DNA of 64,000 bases from Sarcophilus harrisii (lineage: Eukaryota; Chordata; Mammalia; Dasyuromorphia; Dasyuridae): contig NC_045427.1 of the NCBI RefSeq assembly GCF_902635505.1, forward strand, positions 515,491,665 to 515,555,664, in the 5' to 3' direction. This document shows, piece by piece, positions 45,452 to 55,389 of this stretch; positions within the stretch are counted from its first letter, which is position 1, and every line of letters starts with the position of its first letter. A program made the translations under genes and the position numbers. Below the pieces are notes generated by a model that was given only the letters and a program-made list of their open reading frames with translations, had not been told where the DNA came from and ran no database searches.

Positions 45452-45659
45452 ACAAAGCCAGCATCACCCAGAAGCAAAAGAATGTTTTGATTTAAAACAT
45501 TTTTTACCAAAGAGATTTAGTTTTCTCAATTAAACTGAGTGATGAAGGGCATAAAAAAGCCCTTTCCATGATATCCACAGTCTCAGATTTGGCAGAGACC
45601 TTTAAGACCAGTGGGCCCAAGGCATACCTGACCAGGAACACCTATGGCATCCAGTGAGG

Positions 45660-45835
45660 AACTGCAGAAAGGTCCCTGGCTGCAATGGAGTCAGAAGACC
45701 TGAATTCAAACTTCACTTCTTACATTATGCAAAAACCTTAACCTTTCTGGATGACAGTTTCATTATCCATAAAATTGGGAGAGGACGGATGAATGAAATG
45801 GTATTTTAGCTTCATTCCAGCTCTAGATAAATGAT
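45660..45835 (+). mobile_element. MIR-type SINE
   Basis: GCAATGGAGTCAGAAGACCT, GATGACAGTTTCATTATCC, CTTCATTCCAGCTCTAGATA. Confidence 0.75.
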
Positions 45836-45910
45836 CTCTGATAAATATTATCTCTAGTGCACCTTCAAAGAAGGAGAGCACAGTACCTCCAAAGATATGG
45901 CCATTATCCA

Positions 45911-46100
45911 GAGATTCTTTACTGCTCTTGTACCATGGACCCCTTTGGCAGTCTGGTAAAGTCTATGGACCCCTTCTCAGACTAATATTTTTAAAGGCAT
46001 AAAATAAAATACATATAATCATGAAGGAAACAAATTATATTGAAATATAGTTGTCAAAATACTTATAAAAACAAGTTCATAAGACCTCAGGTTAAGAATA
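45911..46100. mobile_element. Non-autonomous hAT-type DNA transposon
   Basis: Imperfect inverted ends (CAGAGATTCTTTACTGC; right end read inverted ATTCTTAACCTGAGG). The interior CATGGACCCCTTTGGCAGTC, CATAAAATAAAATACATA and AAACAAATTATATTGAAATA matches a mammal-wide MER-type element I cannot number. Confidence 0.75.
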
Positions 46101-46104
46101 TTTT

Positions 46105-46205
46105 TGTTAGGAAGTTTTCCCTGCATGTAGTTTAAACTTACCTCTCAGAGATTCCCCCTGTCCCCTTTCTCCTAATTCTGTCTCCTAGCAGCAAGCAGTT
46201 TTAAT
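46105..46205 (+). mobile_element. L3/CR1-like fragment
   Basis: TTAGGAAGTTTTCCCTGCAT and CTCCTAATTCTGTCTCCTAG, paralleling the L3 3' region. Confidence 0.5.
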
Positions 46206-46209
46206 GAAT

Positions 46210-47185
46210 TTCTCAACATAAAAGTGGCTTTAAAATTCCCATTATGAAATTCCCATTCTAAAAAAATAAAAATAAAATTCTCTTCCCTAATAGAAATTTT
46301 TTATTGCTGCTCTAGGTCCTCTGAAAATTCATGATAAAAATTTTCTTTCATTTAATACTTTTAAAAAGCTTTTAGTATATCATACAGTTTGAAGGAAACC
46401 ATAAGGAAACTGCATGGTTTGTGTTAGACTTGTCTTAAGGTTTTTAAAATTTTCTTACCAAAGAGCTTCCAAGACGGAATTCAAAGGCTAACTTCATTGG
46501 GCTTTAGGGTTTTGAGTTAGATGATTTTTTTTTTAATTCTGAATTTAACAAACAATAAAATAAGCATTCCCATATATAAAATAGGATGAGAATAAAACCA
46601 TGAATTTTAAATATGTATAGCTTGATTTTTTTCTCAGTATATAACAAATTCAAAATGTTACTTTCAAACCTACCATGCTTATGTCTATTTCTCTCTGAAC
46701 TTCCTTCTATTTATTTCAGTTCATTTTAAATCTTTTTTAATAATGATAGTTAATGCTTTTCCCCAGCTCTTCCTACAAAGTGATAAACTGGTATATACAC
46801 AAAAACCAGCTCATGTAATAAATATGCAATCAAGCAAAACAGATATATTTCATGATCAGACATTTTATTGATCAAATTTTTAAATGTCAAAGTTATTTCT
46901 CCTTACAATAATGTATCTTATAAATAGTTGTCATGATTCTTCTCACTTTCCTCTGTATCAAATAATTTTTTTTTATCTTAATATGTATGGTTTAATGTTT
47001 ACCTTATAATGTTTATAGTTTAATGTTTTCCTTCCTAATTGATTTTCATTTAAGTATTTGGATTTTATGTCATTTGTTACATATGAGTTGATAATTATTT
47101 GTGGTGACACAATATTCTATCTTTGCTGACTAACATAATGTAGCTTCTCTGATTATCTCTTCAGAACATGTTTATTTTTATTGTT
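46210..47185. other. AT-rich unassigned sequence
   Basis: Nearly 1 kb of strongly AT-rich DNA without a recognisable element or gene; possibly a heavily decayed LINE. Confidence 0.4.
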
Positions 47186-47189
47186 ACTT

Positions 47190-47830
47190 TCTCTGAGATT
47201 GAAGAGGGGACCCCAAAACTCTGAAAATCCTTAAAGGAGAAAATTTCCTTTAACTCTGCCTCAGTGAGGGACCCCACCCTGAAGGACAAACAGTTCATCT
47301 TTGTTATCTGGGTGAGGTCAGCTCAGTCCTGAAACTCATTGAATTCAATTCAAATTCTAGCTCTAGCCAACGTGGGACTCCACCCATGGGCCCCCTTTAG
47401 CTGAAGCTCTCATTATAAAAAGAGCCAAACTAAAACTCTCTCTTTGCAGAGGTTCCACACATGCCAGCTATGCCATGCTTGGCATCCCAAGGAGCTTCTG
47501 TCCACTGTCCAGTGCTATCCTCTCTTTACCTTCACCTATTTCCCTAAACAGACTTTAACCTTACTTCCAGTCCCCATAATCTTTTATCAATCTAGGTTTT
47601 CGAGTCTGTAAACTCCTTTACAGAGGGCCTCCGCGCTGCTAGAAGGGAGTTGCCCAGAACTCCCTACCCGTGCACCAAATCCTAAGGGGTTGCAGGGGAG
47701 ACAAGCCCCTCCATTCGATTCCCTGAACCCCGAATCTGCCACTAGACCTCATTTAACTCCCTGACCACCAGAAACCCTAATTTCATTTGGGTTCCCCAAA
47801 TCTAAACCTCATCGATTACTACCTCTATTT
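47190..47830 (+). mobile_element. LTR-like block, probable old solo LTR
   Basis: About 640 bp of moderately GC-rich sequence unlike its AT-rich surroundings. It has a run of ACCCC motifs, an ATTATAAAAAGAGCC TATA-like box near 47412, and a C/T-rich downstream part ending near GATTACTACC. Composition and promoter layout suggest an ERV LTR, but I could not fix clean TG/CA ends or a target duplication. No internal coding region is next to it. Confidence 0.45.
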
Positions 47831-48117
47831 GTTTGAGTTCACCTGAAGAATAATTTCTAACCCAGCCCATTATTTTAATTTTGGGAATCATGTTCCAAAA
47901 ATGTTTCTCATAAACACCATATTGTGGGATTCTATTTTCTAATCCATTCTGCTATCCCATTCCATTTTATAGACAAATTCATCTCATTCACATTTATAAT
48001 TAGGACCAAACATTTTCCTGTGGGGCCGGTCTAGTCTGTGGTCTTAAAAGAAGAATCTGTAGACTTCTTAGCTATTCTCCTAGGATTCCTCATTTTTAGG
48101 ATTCTTTAAGTTCTATT

Positions 48118-48175
48118 TATAAATATATATATATATATATATATACATATATATATGTATGTATATACTTATATA
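48118..48175. repeat. (TA)n microsatellite
   Basis: TATATA run with TATG interruptions. Confidence 0.9.
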
Positions 48176-48269
48176 AGAAATGAAATAGGGACTAAATCCA
48201 TCGTATAATTGACAAAGGAACTCCCTTGATGAGGACACTCCCTCCATCAATGCTGGTCTGCACTTTCTC

Positions 48270-48440
48270 TGCAATTTGTTATCTTTTGTTCCCGAAGAGG
48301 ACCATGACTTCAGGAAGCTGATGCTGGATTTGTGAGGGGGGCTGGGCAAGGCCCCCCTCCTCACTTTCTCCTCCGGAACCATCTGGGTCCAATGGCAAGA
48401 CACAGATCGGGATGGTTGTCGACGGTCTTCTCTAACGTTT
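48270..48440 (-). mobile_element. Marsupial SINE, 'GAGAACGAAGGACAA' family, inverted
   Basis: On the - strand: CATTGGACCCAGATGGTTCC, GAGAAAGTGAGGAGG, GCTTCCTGAAGTCATGG, CCTCTTCGGGAACAAAAGAT. It lies just left of the copy A CpG island. Confidence 0.75.
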
Positions 48441-48519
48441 ATAATCTTTGAGGCTTCTCGAGAGCACGTAGAGAGCTCCAAGTGGCTTGCGCAGCGTTAG
48501 GAATTAATTGTTAGTGAGG

Positions 48520-50150
48520 AATTGCCAGAAGCTAGGAGTCGCAAAGTAACCTCCCAGAAAATGATTCCAGCCCGGAGCCTGGCTGTGTGGCATTTACTCG
48601 GGCCGGGCGGGGCCTCGGCCGATTTCCCAAAGCCTCAGCCCCGAGAAAGCCTGGGGAGTTTCCTTTTGCACCTATCGGCCGCCCCACTCCAGCCCTTACA
48701 GCCGTGCCGCTTGCAGACAGTCACGGCGTGGCGGATCTTCCGAGCCCGCCTCGTACAGGTCCTTCCTTTTACAAAGAGACAGTGCGAGCGGGGGAAGGCG
48801 GGGGACGCGTCCCGAATGAGAGTAAGGGACCGGCCCGCGTTCGCCCGGGGGACAACTGCCAGGAGGAGTGTCCGAAGGCGGGCCTTCCGGTTCCAGATCT
48901 ACACTACGCGGCGCAGCACCGCCCTTTGTGTGTGCCTATGTCAGTCTTTCCTCCCCCTCTCCTTTTGCTTCTGCCGCGATTTCCTCGTGCTACCCACAGG
49001 CCCCAAAGCTGGAGATTGGGGAGGTGACTGAAAAGTGACGGCAGCAGAGGAAGAGAGAGTCAGGGAGCTCCAGAGCTGGGCTCTGGGGAACTGGACAGGG
49101 CATTGCTAGCCCCTGGTGGGAAACGGGATTCTGGCTCGGGGGTCCCTGAAAGCTTCTCACCGAGGAGGAAGGCGATACCCGCCCGTTCTAGCTATGATTC
49201 TGTAACAGATTACACACGGACGGCGGACAGATAGCTGGACAAGGAGACTGTATGTCTGTCAGACGCGTACGACAGACAGGCAGAGAGATGAAGAGTTTTT
49301 CCAAAGGACCCCAACTAGTTGGGAAGACCGTCTACAGCAGAGGGAACCGCGCAGAGCAGGAAACGCTGGAGAACAGGGCCTCCTGGCGGCCGCACATGCG
49401 CAGTGCGAGACGAAGGTCGGCCGCTAAGACGGCGGCTTTCCGGCCTCGGAGCGCCTGGAGCCCTCGGGCGGCCCCGGTACCGCCCTTTCCGCCCGGGGCT
49501 GGGCGCTGATTGGCCGCGGGGCCAGCGACGCTGCCCTCTCGGCGGCGCCTCCGCGCAGGCGCCGCGCCGCTTCGCCCCGCCTCGCCGTTTGCCTGTAAGG
49601 TGCTGGGTCCTTCCCGGGAAGCCAAGGCTGCGTTGGGGTGAGACTCAGGCTCACTCCAGCCGGCGGCTAGCACCAGGCCAGGCAGCGCAGGAAATGGCCT
49701 CCGTCTCCGAGCTCGCCTGCATCTACTCGGCCCTCATCCTGCACGACGATGAGGTCACGGTCACGGTGAGCCGCGGGGTCGGGCCGGCCCTGAGCAGCCT
49801 CGGGGGGTGGGACGCCCTTCTCGCCCTCTGCCGACAAGGTCGCTGTAGGAGCGGGATGCAGCGCTTGAGACCCAAAGATTCGAATTCAAATTCTGACTGG
49901 TGCCCTCCAGCCCACCGTGACCCAGGACAGGTCACCTGCTTGGGCGCGTTTCCTTCGCTGTACGGGGGGAGGGGGCCCGGTGACCTCCAAATCCCAGGCT
50001 CTGGCTTTCGTTTGGGGTGACGCAGCACGGAAGAGTGCCGGCCCCGGGAACGGCGGGCAGAAAGGGTGGGGAAGCTCCTGCTGCCCGGGGGGCTTGCCTG
50101 CTGGCTCAGGTTTCCGGAGCAAACGCTCCCGTGGCCTCAGCGCGGCTTTC
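48520..50150. promoter_or_regulatory. CpG island over copy A promoter and first exon
   Basis: The base composition changes sharply to GC-rich with many CpG dinucleotides from about 48520, dips near 49050-49250, then rises again to about 50150. It covers the upstream region, the 5' UTR, exon 1 and the start of intron 1 of RPLP1 copy A. The long overlapping reading frames here on both strands come from low stop-codon density in GC-rich DNA. The left block (48520-49030), over 500 bp upstream of the start site, may be a separate regulatory or antisense promoter. Boundaries are by eye. Confidence 0.75.
49509..49602 (+). promoter_or_regulatory. RPLP1: RPLP1 copy A core promoter and start-site region
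   Basis: An inverted CCAAT box (ATTGG, 49509-49513) and an NRF1-like site (GCGCAGGCGC, 49553-49562) precede a pyrimidine-rich, G-interrupted stretch at about 49571-49592, where transcription probably starts. The first recognisable 5'-UTR block, AAGGTGCTGGGTCCTTC, starts at 49597 and matches copy B and human RPLP1. I see no TATA box 25-30 bp upstream, and the TOP-like tract is poorer than in copy B. Other candidate sites are TGCGCA (49397-49402) and a YY1-like AAGACGGCGGC near 49426. Confidence 0.6.
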
Positions 50151-51755
50151 TTCAGCTAATGGAGGAACAATACAGCAGCGCTAGCGTTTATTTTTATGGC
50201 ACCTAGTAGCCAAGGTTTTACCAGAGCCGCCATCGGCATCCTCATTGTTCCCATTTTACAGATGAGGAAACTTAAGCTTGGAATCCCACAGTCACTGTGT
50301 GGCCAGACTTGATTCCACAAGAGGAGTGAGGACCAAAGGGGATTCCAGATTACAAAGTTACTACAGGCAGCGGGCTAGTTGTAAAGTGTAGAGAATGCAA
50401 CTCAAAAAAAAAAAAAAAAAACCCGAGTATAAGTCCAGCTTTTGTTTCTACTAGAAAAGTAAACTTAAGGCAAAGTCACCATGGATAAAGAAATGGCACC
50501 CATTTCACACGGTTGTGAAGATCCAACGAGTTTTTGCAGTCGATTGTTGACACCATATGAACACTAGCTATCATCAGATCCTTTGATTCCTGATCTTTCT
50601 TCTATAGCATGTGTTGGGGGCAAGGGCACTTATTAGTTTGGAGTTCCCCCAGCACCTAGCAGTTGTTATTAATCAATGACTAATACTTGCATTGCAGTGT
50701 GCTGCTCAGCTGGGAAATATTTTTTGAATGCTATTGTTTAACAGCATCTTTGGACCCAGTGGACACATACAAATTTTTATAGTACTGTAGTATAGTGCAA
50801 CTTTTAAAAAGCATTTTATTGCTTTGTTACAGGAGGATAAAATCAATGCCCTCATTAAAGCAGCAGGTGTAAATGTTGAACCTTTCTGGCCTGGCTTATT
50901 TGCAAAGGTAAGAGCCTTAGTCTGGTAGATTATATAACAAATATCAACTCATACTACAATACTACATAGCACAATTCCAGTACTGCATATTGAAAAACAA
51001 ACTTTTAAATGGCTCTCTGAATGTTCTGCATAAGTAAAACCAAGCAGGTAGACAATGTTGAAATTATTCTCCTTTCTAAGGAAGCTCTCACACTCAACAC
51101 AGTATTTCACCCATCTTCTCTTTACCCTGTTTCTAGAACTCTTTTCTAGAAATCTTTTGAACTGTTTTGTCCTCCAAAATGAAGCGAGCTGACCTAAACA
51201 GCCCATAAAATAAATAATTCAAAATTAGCTGAAGAGCCAATATTTAAATGCTGGTTGTGTGGTTATAGGCCCTGGCCAACATTGACATCGGAAGTCTCAT
51301 ATGCAACATAGGAGTTGGTGGAGCCCCCCCGCCAGCTGGTGCTGCTCCTACAGGGGGTGCTGCCCCTGCTGCTGGTGCTGCTCCTGGTAAGCATCTTTGC
51401 TTTTATAAACTAAACCATAATGTACTTGCTTGCTTTGTTGAAGATCACAAGAATGTACAGATCACTCCTGAGATTGAGTGGATTATGTTATACCTAATCC
51501 TAAGTGATACTATTTTATTAGTGTAGGATAGAATAAGGCATAAGCAAAGACATTACTTTCACTGTGTGCCACAATGAATATTTGGAGATTTTAAAATATT
51601 TGAAATAGGATTCAAGAAAAATTGCCAAATTTAGTTCAACTCAAATATTCATACACCTATCTTGTTCCTTTCCAGCTGAAGAGAAGAAAGAGGAAGTTAA
51701 GAAAGAAGAATCTGAGGAATCAGATGATGACATGGGCTTTGGTCTCTTTGACTAG
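49694..51755 (+). CDS. RPLP1: Ribosomal stalk protein P1, copy A (four coding exons)
   Basis: Acidic 60S stalk protein P1, which pairs with P2 on P0 and helps recruit translation factors in the cytosol. Coding exons are 49694-49765, 50833-50907, 51269-51386 and 51676-51755, all with GT-AG introns (1067, 361 and 289 bp). They join to 114 residues, the usual mammalian length. The N-terminal dimerisation domain spans about residues 1-65 and begins [20 protein letters not shown]. An Ala/Gly/Pro hinge covers about 66-88, and the charged tail ends [15 protein letters not shown], the factor-binding and CK2-type acidic end. The ATG has G at -3 and +4. Exon 3 departs from copy B and human: [18 protein letters not shown] and a reworked hinge with no Ser-Thr. 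Introns rule out a processed pseudogene. It is the probable derived copy, because copy B holds the position next to KIF23. That it is a real P1 gene is near certain; that it is expressed is inferred from its intactness. Confidence 0.95.
50185..50580. mobile_element. SINE fragments in intron 1 of RPLP1 copy A
   Basis: 50185-50310 is an inverted MIR/THER1 (CCATTTTACAGATGAGGAAA). 50330-50580 carries an 18-A run and a decayed + THER1 (CACCCATTTCACACGGTTG). Confidence 0.65.
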
Positions 51756-51775
51756 TTATCTCTTGTAATACAGCA

Positions 51776-51781
51776 AATAAA
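51776..51781 (+). terminator. RPLP1: Poly(A) signal of RPLP1 copy A
   Basis: AATAAA lies 20 bases after the TAG stop, giving a very short 3' UTR as is usual for ribosomal protein genes. Cleavage probably falls about 15-20 bases further on. Confidence 0.85.
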
Positions 51782-51837
51782 TAGTTGAACTCTGACATGG
51801 TTGATCTGATAGCTCTTAATATTGCTCGAATGAAATC

Positions 51838-51972
51838 TTTTGAGGTTAAGTGACTTGCCTAGAGTCACAGAACCAGATAAGTATTAAGTGAGGCTGGGTT
51901 TGAATTCAGATCCTGACCAGTGCCAATATTCACCAGTCACCAATACATCTACTCACCATCTAGCTGCCCCAT
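51838..51972 (-). mobile_element. tRNA-derived SINE
   Basis: GAGGTTAAGTGACTTGCCTA, GGCTGGGTTTGAATTCAGAT, CATCTAGCTGCCCC. It starts within about 40 bp of the likely copy A poly(A) site. Confidence 0.85.
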
Positions 51973-52239
51973 GAATTTTTTAAAAGCCTAACTTTACCAA
52001 TCAACTGACTCCCAGTTAGTGGTATATTCAATGTATGCTTCACTCAACTCTACAGGTGAGTTCCATAAATATCTGTATTATTCTCTTTTGGAGTTGCCTG
52101 GGGGCCCACACAACTGGTAGCCAGGATTAAAACATCTGACAGGTCTAAATAGTTTTAAATCTTAAGTGGTTCCCATTGGTTTTTAGGGTAAGAAAAAATA
52201 GCACACAGGTATCTAGCTGGATTGTCCAGTAAAGCAGTA

Positions 52240-52490
52240 ATAAAATACTATTTCCTGATGTGAACATTCCATGGCTCTCCACATCTGCTCATGCCTGTAA
52301 TGTCTTTTCCCTCTTCCTCCAGCCCCCTTAGAAATCCCAGACTTCTTCAAGATAATACAACAGATGCCACCTGCTTTGCGAAGCCTTTCCTTCTCCTCCT
52401 GGCCTTACCGATTTCTTCCTTAAACCCTAATGTACCCTCACCACTACAGCTGTGACCAATAGGAGCTCCTTGAGAGGGATGACTTAAATC
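52240..52490 (+). mobile_element. L2 fragment
   Basis: CCTGTAATGTCTTTTCCCTC, CAACAGATGCCACCTGC, GCGAAGCCTTTCCTTCTCC, GAGCTCCTTGAGAGGGATGA. Confidence 0.65.
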
Positions 52491-54839
52491 CTTATGTATG
52501 AATTACAAATTATCTCCGGACTACAAATAGGCATCCTGAATTTTTAAATTGGGATCAAAGTCAAACAAAAGCAAACATACATTGGGTTATTCTCCTTCCT
52601 TTTGGATCATAAATATATAAATGTAGGGGACCTCAGGAGTGATGTTTAAGCAAAACTGAAAGCTACTGCTTTTTCCTTGCACTAGGGAATTTATGCTTTA
52701 TCTTTTCCCCTGAAAACAAAACTTAAAATACAGGCAAGGTTACCTGGTCCACAATCCTGATGTTTTCCAAATATTTCCTCAAAACTCTTATTCCTTATTT
52801 AAATCCTGGAAGAGAATGTTAGTTTATGCCAGTGGATACACATCTGTAATGTAGAAGGGAGCAAGATACATATTTATTATATACACACATTTTTTTCATT
52901 TGTTAAGATGTTGAAGATTTCTGCAATATCAATTCCCTCAGTTATCAACCAATTCTGACTTGCTTTATGTCTCATAACTATCCTAAGTCCTGTTCATTAG
53001 GTACTCACCAGTATTCATTTTAAACTGCTGCTTAGCTTCCTTTAAACTGCTAATGGGTCGAAGGTTGGTGTCCAAAGGATATTTTCTACTCTTCCCTAAT
53101 GCTAACCAAGGTTTCTCCTTATACAGCAATGTCATTCCCAACTCTCAGCTATCTTGATGGCAAGCAAGAGCAGGTAGAAGGGATTCTTTTATTGCAGGCC
53201 ATGTACCAGAAGAGTTCAAATTTATCCTAAGCTAAGGTGTTCGTGAGTTTGCTGAATTTGTTCTTACTACTTGTAATGAGAAAACTCACTTGTAATGAGA
53301 AAACTCATATTCTATCATTCCTAAACCCAGGTTCTCTGCTTATTTTTTCCTATATACATTTATGTATTATTTTGTGAACAATTCCCTAGCACAAGTTTAA
53401 AAAATTACATTGATATGACTACTTAACTTCTTAAAGATCTTTAAGTATAGCACATACAAATGCAGAAGTAAAATAAGGCACAAAAAGCAAATGAACAGAT
53501 AATGTCCAATTAAGTTCCATTTCCTGACTTCATTTCTATTCACTAAACACTCAAAAGCACTCATTCAAACAAATCTGCACCTTGGGTGGGGTGGGAACCA
53601 ACAAGAGACTTGAAACAGAAGCAGTTAAATTACAATAATCCAGTAAAAGGGATAAAAGTTCTGAACAAGGATAATGGGAGTTGAGTGGAGAAAGCAATCA
53701 TTTTCATAAGTATTTTGAGATCTTAACAATCACTCAAGCAGTTGATTCAGTAATATCCAGCAATATAAAAGCAATATCCAACAGAAAGTTGGATTTAAAA
53801 GGGGAGATTATTGAAATTTAACATCAAATGGGGAAGATATAGGACACCCTGAGGGAATGATGGTGTAAAATGTTTGAGCAGAAAATGATGTTTATAAACC
53901 TATACTCAGATGAGTAAGTAGGCATAAGATTGAGAAATTGCCAATGAAACAAATCTTGAAAGACAAAAATCAAGCACACAAGCAGACTGATTACTTTGCT
54001 AAGAAAGCAACTAATCAAATATCAACCCCCCCAAAAAAAATTGGATACTGAGAAAATAAGAGACAAGTATAAGTAATTTCTGAAACGCTTATAAGTGATA
54101 GTAAGAGGAAGACCCAAGTAAATAGATAAAATATAGCAACTTTCGGAATTCAACTATACAACTAAAAATACTTATATATTTAAAGCTCACTTATTTGGAT
54201 CACACAAAAGGGACAATGTCCAAGAACATTCCACAAGAACAAATTTTTTTTTAGTTGGTCTTTTTTGGGGGGAAGTTAGGTGGTTAGCCCAGAAAGGTTT
54301 TAATGCTGTTTTTTATGTATAATTACACTGTACATTGCGGATCCATTAAATATAAAATTATGTACACAGTGAAAGAGCGAAAATTCCTTTGCTCCTAAGC
54401 AACAGGAGGCTAGTGCTTGCATACTCCAGTATCCTGATAATAACTTCATTACCCAATACCCACCAAACCCTAGAATGTAACTGAGTAACAGTTTATGGTG
54501 ATAACTGAAAATGATCATCATAAACTTATTGCAGCAGCAGCTGAAATTCTACTTTTCACTTATTTACTTCTGAAAGTTTTCCAAGCCGATTCAGTTTCCT
54601 TTCCCTTTCTAAGCTAGTCTCTCCAGGATAAAAGAATAAAGACACACAATTATCATTTAAGTTTAACAAGCAAGCCAATCCTTTGAATAGTACACTAGAG
54701 GCAAAGTCAAAGGTCACAATCATATATAGACAAAAATATCATTTACACAATAGAGGTTTTTGAATTTTGAAAAGCATTTTTTATATTGACTCAATTGATC
54801 TTCACATAACAATCTGTTGAGTTCAATTAACCTTACTAT

Positions 54840-54975
54840 AATGTAATTACAGTACAATTAACCTTACCTCAGGAAGGGTCAGAACCAGTAAATAATTATC
54901 TGATGGGACTTGAACACAAATCTTCCCGACTCTCAAGTTCAGCTTTTATGTATAACTACTCTGACTCCACAAGGA
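54840..54975 (-). mobile_element. MIR-type SINE
   Basis: GGGACTTGAACACAAATCTT, CCCGACTCTCAAGTTCAGC. Confidence 0.6.
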
Positions 54976-55365
54976 AAATCTCCAGCCCAGTCCCATTCCC
55001 CAATCACTGTCCAGAAAAGCAAGCTATCCTGGGGAAAGCAAAGAATTCTCAAGTCTGAGAATCACATATCAGGTAAGCTATAATATTGAAATCGCCTCCC
55101 CTTAGATAACAATCCTGATGGTCAAGTCCAGGACACTCTGTGCCCAAAGAAAAGCAGCTACTAAAGGCCCAGAAAAACAAGTTCTTAGCAAAGCCATTTT
55201 CAAAGGTTCAAACAGAACTAAATATTTTAATCAATGGTAATGTATATACTTAAATAAATAAATGCTTTTTCACTCAGTGCTGTCTACCTTTCAAAAGCAC
55301 TTGTGTGCTCATTGCTAAGGCCACTTAAAAATTGGTAAAATAACTGCATTTTAGTTGACAAACTT

Positions 55366-55371
55366 TTTATT
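55366..55371 (-). terminator. RPLP1: Poly(A) signal of RPLP1 copy B
   Basis: On the - strand AATAAAAAG follows the TAA stop by about 18 bases. The short 3' UTR resembles that of human RPLP1. Confidence 0.85.
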
Positions 55372-55389
55372 TAATGTTACAAAAAATAT

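Larger units (their letters stand above)
51800..55345. other. Spacer between the convergent RPLP1 copies
   Basis: The 3' ends of copies A and B face each other across about 3.6 kb. The spacer contains an inverted tRNA-derived SINE at its left end, an L2 fragment, a MIR fragment near 54.9 kb, and about 2.3 kb of AT-rich sequence with no gene that I recognise. No long inverted repeat between the flanks was apparent by eye, so any original duplication arms have decayed. Confidence 0.7.

Noticed and set aside
48522-50020. Long overlapping frames of 146-233 codons near RPLP1 copy A
   Set aside because: CpG-island DNA has few stop codons. The 233-codon frame runs through exon 1 in its own frame and into the intron past the splice donor.
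49694-51755. Possibility that copy A is a processed pseudogene
   Set aside because: It has three introns at the same positions as copy B and a homologous 5' UTR, and no poly(A) tail at the end.
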